DNA of 64,000 bases from Catonia carolina. Lineage: Eukaryota > Arthropoda > Insecta > Hemiptera > Achilidae. The position numbers and the translations under genes were made by a program. This document shows, piece after piece, positions 57,504 through 64,000 of the stretch. The first letter of the stretch is position 1, and the number at the start of each line of letters is the position of its first letter. The stretch is taken from assembly GCA_035578175.1 (NCBI GenBank), contig JAQMRL010000006.1:52862001-52926000 (forward strand). The letters run 5' to 3'. The notes beneath the pieces are model-generated. The model worked only from the letters and a program-made list of their open reading frames with translations, was not told the origin of the DNA and searched no databases.

Positions 57504-58629
57504 GCCGGCTGCATTGGCGTAGTTAGTAACGTGCTCGCCTCTCATCATGCGGTCTTGGGTTTTTGGGATCCCATTCAGGTACGGCATATTTTCATACGTT
57601 ACAAAAAAATCATTTCATCCTTCACCGTCTGTATTAGCAGTAATTGCAGTACAGTCGGACGTTAAACCAAAAAATAAAAAATAAAATAAATAAATAAAGA
57701 ATAAAAGAAGGTGTAATAAATTGGCTGCAAGAAGTATGGGGGAAAACGTTCCCATATCAGGTATAATTCTCTGAGAAAAATCAGATCAATTACGTTGTAA
57801 CATGGTCATACCAAATTTAAAGTGAGCAGTAGAAAACTGGGAAAATTTACAGTCGTCATGGAATCGTTCAAAAGGTTATTTGTGATGAAAGTACGCCGGC
57901 CGCATTGGCGTAGTTGGTACCGTGCTCGCCTCTCATCATGCGGTCTTGGGTTTGAATCCCATTCAGGCACGGCATATTTTCATACGTTACAAAAAAAATC
58001 CTTTCATCCTTCACCACCTGCATTAGCAGTAATTGCAGTACAGTCGGACGTTAAACCAAAAAAAAAGAATAAAAGAAGGTGTAATAAATTGGCTGCAAGA
58101 AGTATGGGGGAAAACGTTCCCATATCAGGTATAATTCTCTGAGAAAAATCAGATAATTACGTTTTAACATGGTCATACCAAATTTAAAGTCAGCAGTAGA
58201 AAACTGGGAAAATTTACAGTCGTCATGGAATCGTTCAAAAGGTTATTTGTGATGAAAGTACGCCGGCCGCATTGGCGTAGTTGGTACCGTGCTCGCCTCT
58301 CATCATGCGGTCTTGGGTTTGAATCCCATTCAGGCACGGCATATTTTCATACGTTACAAAAAAAAATCCTTTTATCCTTCACCACCTGCATTAGCAGTAA
58401 TTGCAGTACAGTCGGACGTTAAACCAAAAAAAAGAATAAAAGAAGGTGTAATAAATTGGCTGCAAGAAGTATGGGGGAAAACGTTCCCATATCAGGTATA
58501 ATTCTCTGAGAAAAATCAGATCAATTACGATGTAACATGGTCATACCAAATTTACAGTCAGCAGTAGAAAACTGGGAAAATTTACAGTTGTCATGGAATC
58601 GTTCAAAAGGTTATTTGTGATGAAAGTAC
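57504..58629 (+). repeat. Tandem triplication of SINE A plus flank
   Basis: Units start at 57504, 57895 and 58262 (391 and 367 bp apart). Each holds one SINE A and the same 190-200-bp flank ending GTGATGAAAGTAC. The first SINE has a 10-bp duplication AGAATAAAAG (57491-57500 and 57699-57708), so the flank is host-side DNA multiplied with it. Confidence 0.85.
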
Positions 58630-58825
58630 CTCAGTTTCCGACGAAGACTGCTAAAATTACATGCAACCAATATTACTTCTCTAAATCAAAAGTTACAGCG
58701 CAGAAGATTTGTTTAATGCCATTAAAACAGAATTATTTTTTAAATGTTTAAATGCTTAAAAGGCCTCCCAGTCAGTCAGCTGATAGAAAGTCGCTATTAT
58801 TTGTTAAGTAACACTAGTTGGGAAA

Positions 58826-59220
58826 ATACCCATAACAGACAAGTGGAGTGTCAATTTATTTACACTCAATTTGTTCGTTGCAGGGCTAAAATAAATAGTT
58901 CTGTTTCTTATCACATGGTCAGCCAATTAAATGACTGAATCATTTAAGAACAGAAGAGGTAGAGGTGCAAAAGATACTAATCAGAGTTGTCTCCTCTGAA
59001 AGTAATGAATTTTATTATACAGCCAGACCCTGTGGTGAATGAAGTGAAGGTGTCATTTTGCAGAGTGTAAAATATGTGCTTTTCAGAGGGCCCGGCATGC
59101 TGTTAAGCGTATTTTTTTCACTCAGTGAGGAAGGCAATGGTAAACCACCTCACTCTTCGTTTTACTTAGTAAAACCTCTAGAGGTTCAAACCAGCCTTTT
59201 GGCTGATGACCTAAACAACA
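58826..59220 (+). repeat. Repeat D
   Basis: Plus-strand copy inside the pogo-type element. Confidence 0.75.
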
Positions 59221-59596
59221 CAGTTGGGAAAGCGGCTTTGTATGGTGAACGGCTGACAGCCATCCATGTACAAATTCTACTGGGGGTCCCAGTTCAAACT
59301 CATGTCAAATCCACGTCAAAATGATACAACGAAAAGCAGCGATCAAATTGGGTAGTTGTTAATAATGTACAGTTCCTGATAACAAAATAGAAGCTAAAAA
59401 AAAGTTTAACATTAGGTACCTTTAAAATTCATCAAAATTCTATAGGAATTGATAAAAATTCTGTAGTTTTGTTGCTCTGTAGGCTATTTCGAATTTTCTT
59501 TAACTCGAATTAGTGCCATATTCCCTACATGATTCGAGTTATGGAGATTCAACTGTATAACCTATGTTTAATCATGACTAAACAATGTAAAATATT

Positions 59597-60325
59597 AACC
59601 CTAATGTGAGTACGTTGCAATCTGTTCAATTTATGAACAATGAGCAACCCAATGAGATGAGGAAGATGTGTATCACATGTAAATTAGGAGTAGATTTGTA
59701 CAGACTCAGGCCGATAACTCCTGAGAGAGTATGATTAATTGATCCCCATCCATCAAAGTACACCGGTAACCACTGTCTAGTATTGAAATCGGTATAAAAG
59801 TAACTATTTCTCGAGTCCCAGCTCTGTGTAGTTGGAAGGAATGCAGTGCATTGTTATAGTAGTGGGAGAATGAATGAGTGTTAGTAATGTTTCACAGCTG
59901 TTGCATTTGTAGTAGTAGCGTGCACTAACTAGACTAAAAAAATATTCTTATCATCCGGCGCATTAATTTAACAAATACCTACCGGGTCATCAACATGGTC
60001 GGATTCATAATATTTAACCTACCAATTTATATCAAAATATCTAAATAAATAAATTTAATAAATACAAACAAATATGTTAAATTCGGGAAGTTTGAAAACG
60101 AATGTTTTGTATCAGAGTAATACAACAATCGTTCTCCCAGCATGCGTCACTCATTCATTATACCTCACCCGTACCCTTCATCCCGCAACTACACGGAGCT
60201 TGGGACCGCACAATACCTAGGATTTGAACCAAGGAACCTTATCTCCGAAAATCAGCTGTTAAACAGCTGATTTTGCTTATTGTTCTAAATTAAACACATT
60301 GCAACGTACACACATTAGGGATTAA
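59597..60325 (-). repeat. SINE B with inserted TIR element and inverted end
   Basis: The minus-strand copy is split by the element at 59807-60213. After AAACAGCTGATTTTG it continues with the SINE 3' end in plus orientation (60277-60325), so an inversion occurred at the palindrome. Confidence 0.65.
59807..60213. mobile_element. TIR element inside SINE B (407 bp)
   Basis: TA flanks; imperfect inverted ends of about 100 bp, sharing CTGTGTAGTTG / CCGTGTAGTTG and GAATGAATGAGTG / ATAATGAATGAGTG. Confidence 0.5.
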
Positions 60326-60329
60326 AAGA

Positions 60330-61170
60330 AAATGTAAAATGAAAAACATAACCCTAATTTTTTAATCATGAGTGAATGACAAAAAATGAAAATTAACCTC
60401 TCTAGAAATTTTTTAAAAATATTTTATTTATTTAAAGTCGCATTAAAATCTTGGTCATTAGCGACTACGGTGGATTATGTAACATTAACTATGGAAATTG
60501 ACACGTGCAAATTTCCAGGTCCTGGCCGGGAATCGAACCCGGTACCTTAATGTGGCAGGCCAAAGTGCTAACCACTACGCTACAGAGGCGGCTTCTGTAG
60601 AACTTAAAAATCAGTAATTGCCTCTAAACTAGGCTCTGTAGAAAAAAAATGCTTAAATAAAAGTTGTAGGTTTTTAATTTCCTATAAATTTGATTACGTA
60701 CATTTTTCTCGTAAAATGCATATTAATGCCGCAATCTTAAAAAATCCCATTTTTTACATATTTTGATGGAAAAAAACAGAAAAAACACTAATTGCCGCTA
60801 AACTAAGCGTTGTAAAACAATGTTAAAGATAAAGATTGAAAGTTTTTCTATGGTTCTACAATAAAATTATACACATTTTTGTCTTAGAATGCATATTAAG
60901 GCCAAAATCTTATAAAAAAAACATTTTTTCTACGACAGCCTTCCCAAAGAATTTTACCAGACATTTCTTATTCTATCTTGCTGGGCATAAAAATATAGTA
61001 AATGAGGCAATTTTTAAAAAAAATCGTAGAAACCGTTTTTGAGAAAATCGCACGAATAAACTACTACTTCCAGTTGACCGATTTTGATGAAAATGTTCGT
61101 GTCTGATCCCATAGTGGTACCTAATTTAAGTTTCAAAATTCAACTTTGAATGCTATTCAATTTTTGAAAT
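60330..61170 (+). repeat. Repeat E, 3' end missing
   Basis: From ACATAACCCTAATTTTTTAA to GAATGCTATTCAATTTTTG; split by SINE C. Confidence 0.65.
60435..60597 (-). repeat. SINE C (tRNA-like)
   Basis: Minus strand: GCCTCTGTAGCGTAGTGGTT head and GGGTTCGATTCCCGGC. Inserted in repeat E. Confidence 0.7.
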
Positions 61171-61202
61171 ATTGCAGATTGCGTTCTTGAAATAACGTTT
61201 TT

Positions 61203-61365
61203 TGGCTGGCCCGTTAGCGTAGAGGTTAGCTCAACTGGCTTCTACGCCGGGGTCCCTGGTTCGATTCCCGGTCAGGTCTGGCACTTTTTATCAGTCACCT
61301 TCATGTATCATCCTTCTCACCATCTGCATTAGCAGAAATTGCAAAACGGTCAGACGTAAAGCAGA
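61203..61365 (+). repeat. SINE C with a SINE A-like tail
   Basis: Head GCCCGTTAGCGTAGAGGTTA and B box GGTTCGATTCC, but the tail (CATCTGCATTAGCAGAAATT...) is that of family A. The two families share a 3' end. Confidence 0.7.
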
Positions 61366-62241
61366 AAAAAAAAAATTAAGAAAACTTGTAATTTAAAGCT
61401 TGTAATAATCGTAACTTCGATTTTGTAGTTAATGTACATGATTAAAAGTCTTGTTTTAATTCTCATTAGGTTCCGTAGGTTGGATAAAAAAGATAAATAT
61501 AGTTCAATAAAATATTATTGAATATTCAAACAACCGGGTGGGTAAAGAAACTTTTAATAGTTAAGCAGTGTAGATTATAGTTCAAATAATTATTACATAG
61601 TGCCAGTGTACAAAAGTAGATAACAAAACTCAAACTTTAGTAGGATTTTGTTTCTCATATTCTCAAACACAAGTATTTTTACAAATGAACTAAATTCACC
61701 ACAATTCCTTTTATGTATACGTCAGTTATAGCGTTAAGCGTCCGTCAGTCGGTTTTGTTATACAACCATAAAAATGTATGTATGTTTTCAAATTTTATTT
61801 TTATTTTTTGTAAAAGAATCCGAGAATCAGTATCATAACTTATATTTACAATGCTTTATTTTAAATTTATGCTGTAGCTTCAAAAATATGGAACAGTAGT
61901 CATCTGTGATTAATTACTGCTTCTTGTTTTTTTCCTACCAGCTGAGAGTTATTTATAATGAAATATTTTTGAAATAATACATTCCGATTTAAAAATAATT
62001 TTATCCGGACGGGATGTCGGTTTAACAGAAGCCATTTAAGAGATATTATAAATGTTGATTTCAACATATACCGTGGCAGTCTTCACCAACAACTCCTCCT
62101 TGTATTACACTGGTGTAATACCTGGAAACTTTCTCTCAACCCTCGGAAATGAGAGGCCATCAATGTCACTGCGAGAGTAAAGCAACCTGAGCCGCTCCAC
62201 GTCAACGGCCATCCATTGGTCTGGGCCACTAGTGTGAGGTA

Positions 62242-62566
62242 TAGGTATCAGACGAACTAATGTCCCATAGCCGAGCGAGTGAGAGGGAGATATGTGGCAT
62301 AACTACGCATGCGCTCAAAGGTCTTTACCGTTATAATCCAGATCTGAAAACACACTACAGTCGTTATCTTGCTTGATAGTTTACTGCATGCATAAACGCT
62401 TGCTCACAACAATGAGCAAAATTAAAGGTAATGTTATTGGAACGCGCCGTTCCAATAACATTACCTTTAATTAACAAGCCATACGCGCCGTATGGCTTGC
62501 GTGAGTGAGAGCGTTATGCATTCTCTCACTCCCACGGCTAGGGGACATTAGTTCATCTGAATAATG
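62242..62566. mobile_element. MITE with TA target duplication (325 bp)
   Basis: It interrupts the VRY-LGITLD codons of a LINE RT, so its borders are clear. TA flanks both ends (62240-62241, 62567-62568). The termini are inverted: TCAGACGAACTAATGTCCCA against TCAGATGAACTAATGTCCCC. The interior has two perfect hairpins (62420-62472 and 62475-62499). A related sequence lies at 2261-2420. Confidence 0.75.
62420..62499. repeat. Two adjacent perfect hairpins with CGC loops
   Basis: Stem 1 pairs 62420-62444 with 62448-62472 (25 bp), loop CGC. Stem 2 pairs 62475-62485 with 62489-62499 (11 bp), loop CGC. No mismatches were found in either stem. Confidence 0.85.
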
Positions 62567-62707
62567 TACTTGGGGATCACGCTGGATAAACGGCACAACT
62601 TTGGCAGGCATGCTGCTGAAAAGCTTAGTAAGGATTCGCAGCGAAGGGGTCAAAACATGTTCGTGTACAATGGTATCTGGAATTCCGTGGGGGAAACCCG
62701 AGATGAC

Positions 62708-63350
62708 GCGAAGGATTAACTTTGATTAACTTTAAGCTGTATTTTAGCTGAAATAAAGAAATACATATCTTTGTAACCGTTTTCCATTTAAGTATTGTAA
62801 ATTTTATTTACTTTTCGCATTGTTGTGTTTGGAGTAATGGTAACGTTCTGGTCCGGAGATGTATAGTTAAGTGAGTCGAATCCATAAGCGGTAAAATTTT
62901 TTTGTTAAAAAAATATTGGAAATATTTTAAAAAATTAATTATTTATTTATATTTTATTTTGACAATTTGTTTCATCATCTAAAATTATTTACCTAATTTT
63001 TTTTTTTGGAAACAAATTCAGTATTATTTTAATTACTAAATATTTAATTCAGCAAAATTCAATTTTCAGAGACAGCTGATTGTTGCAATAATTTTAGACG
63101 ATAAAACAAATTGGAATATTTTTGAAAAAATATTAATTTTATAATATTTCCAATATATTTTGAATAAAAAATCTTTACTGCAGATGGATTCGATCCACCT
63201 ATATTTATGGCTCCAGACCAGAACGTTACCATTACTCCAAACACAACAGTACAAAAAGTTGATAAAATTTACAATACTTAAATGGAAAACGGTTACAAAG
63301 ATATGTATTTCTGTATTTAAGCTAAAATACAGCTTAAAATTAATCAAAGT
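62708..63350. repeat. Inverted-repeat element with tRNA-like arms
   Basis: The arms 62708-62915 and 63130-63350 are inverted relatives. They share AACTTTGATTAA, CTTTGTAACCGTTTTCCATT and TTTGGAGTAATGGTAACGTT. In each arm the last block continues to a B-box-like GATCGAATCC or a variant of it, giving a tRNA-like outline. No function is evident. Confidence 0.6.
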
Positions 63351-63369
63351 TGATATTTTTTAAAAGGTC

Positions 63370-63512
63370 TAAACATTGTCTTCATTTTGTCTTGTCTAAT
63401 GATTAAAATAAGGTTAGTTTTTTGTTTATTTCTAATGTTAGGTTATATTGTTAATTATTTGCATTGGCAAGAGAAAGTTGTGTGAGTGTTTCACACCAGA
63501 TTTTTAATTTTA
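63370..63512 (-). repeat. Repeat E 5' end
   Basis: Minus-strand copy ending at GTGTTTCACACCAGATTTTT. Confidence 0.65.
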
Positions 63513-64000
63513 CGGTTCAACAAAATTAATTGCAAAAATGGCAATAACTAGAGAAACCCGACAACTATAAGTGAGTTATGTTTCATTTCCCTACCTTCTA
63601 TCAATCCTACGAAAAAGTACCTAAAAATAGCAAATTTAACATTGGTGGGATACAAAGTACGGTCTCGCCTTTAGAAAGTCTCATTGGTTTAAGCGACATA
63701 GAAAAGTCTGATACATAAACTTTAACATCCATAATTAACATTAGAAATCCAGACTTGAATTTTTGAAGTAAAGTCATGTATGTCGGTAAAAAAATCTAAT
63801 AAATTTTTTCTGTCAATTTTCATTTAATTATTTCCTCAATCTCTAAATTAATTTGATCTAGTTAACTTTTATACTTACGTGACAAAACTACCGGAAATAA
63901 AAAAATTAACGAACACGACGACAAACGTTTAAAATTCACAAACTAATAATTTTCCGGTTTAAATTTTATCCAATAAATTATATAAACTGAAAATAACGAT
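63513..64000. other. No feature recognised
   Basis: AT-rich sequence to the window end. Confidence 0.45.

Larger units (their letters stand above)
56727..59555. mobile_element. Pogo/Tigger-like TIR element with nested insertions
   Basis: Ends CAGTTAAACTTCCATAACTC and (inverted) CAGTTGAATCTCCATAACTC, with TA flanks at 56725-56726 and 59556-59557. It sits in a repeat E copy that resumes at 59558 (ACCTATGTTTAATCATGA). Inside are a LINE relic, three SINE A units and a repeat D copy. No transposase seen. Confidence 0.65.
62060..62720 (+). pseudogene. Jockey-type LINE RT fragment split by a MITE
   Basis: The reading LHQQLLLVLHWCNTWKLSLN, then VTARVKQPEPLHVNGHPLVW and SVRY stops at 62241. It resumes at 62567 with LGITLDKRHNFGRHAAEKL. 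Together these form the RT thumb junction (VRY-LGITLD) of jockey-like elements. The inserted MITE occupies 62242-62566. Confidence 0.65.

Overview
This is an AT-rich insect nuclear window, probably from a large, transposon-filled genome; a hemipteran is my guess from the repeat types, not something I could test. It reads as an intron landscape. I can support one host gene. It lies on the minus strand and has three coding exons: 49561-49683, 12848-12996 and 5468-5672. The exons join in frame with canonical splice sites into a PDZ-domain protein resembling the muscle Z-disc ALP/Enigma family, most like Zasp66. Its two introns are about 36.6 kb and 7.2 kb, and the gene runs off the window past position 1. 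Everything else I recognise is mobile or repeated DNA.

Layout: 1-9500 holds copies of several short repeat families, a large inverted-repeat element (1183-2225), a pogo-like element (4742-5421) and a solo LTR (8970-9422). Next come two piggyBac-like elements with TTAA target sites (10178-11004 and 13758-14327), with a TIR element carrying three identical 124-bp tandem units between them (11136-12609). From 15.5 to 21.5 kb there are broken LINE reverse transcriptases and a Tc1/mariner-type relic. A LINE reverse transcriptase with a long ORF but no catalytic motif C lies at 26.7-28.5 kb, followed by a MADF-type relic.

From 33.9 to 46.4 kb an inverted pair of related arms surrounds a broken THAP-domain (P-element-like) gene. 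A young Ty3/gypsy-type retrotransposon has inserted between the left arm and that gene. It has gag and pol ORFs, a UUUAAAC slippery site at the gag stop and a TACT target duplication. A 2.2-kb block (arm plus LTR) occurs twice, apparently without differences, which points to a tandem duplication followed by LTR recombination or to an assembly error.

From 46.4 to 64 kb come a Helitron-like element (50249-51012), a long plain AT-rich stretch (51.6-55.6 kb), a mariner with a fold-back end (55682-56651), a pogo-type TIR element containing a SINE triplication (56727-59555), a MITE inserted in a jockey-type LINE (62242-62566) and an inverted repeat with tRNA-like arms (62708-63350).

The repeat families are called A, B and C (tRNA-like SINEs), D (about 400 bp with a conserved 3' end) and E (about 1 kb with CTTTCTCTTGCC termini) here. 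These names are mine. Many insertions are nested, so their relative ages can be read from the sequence.
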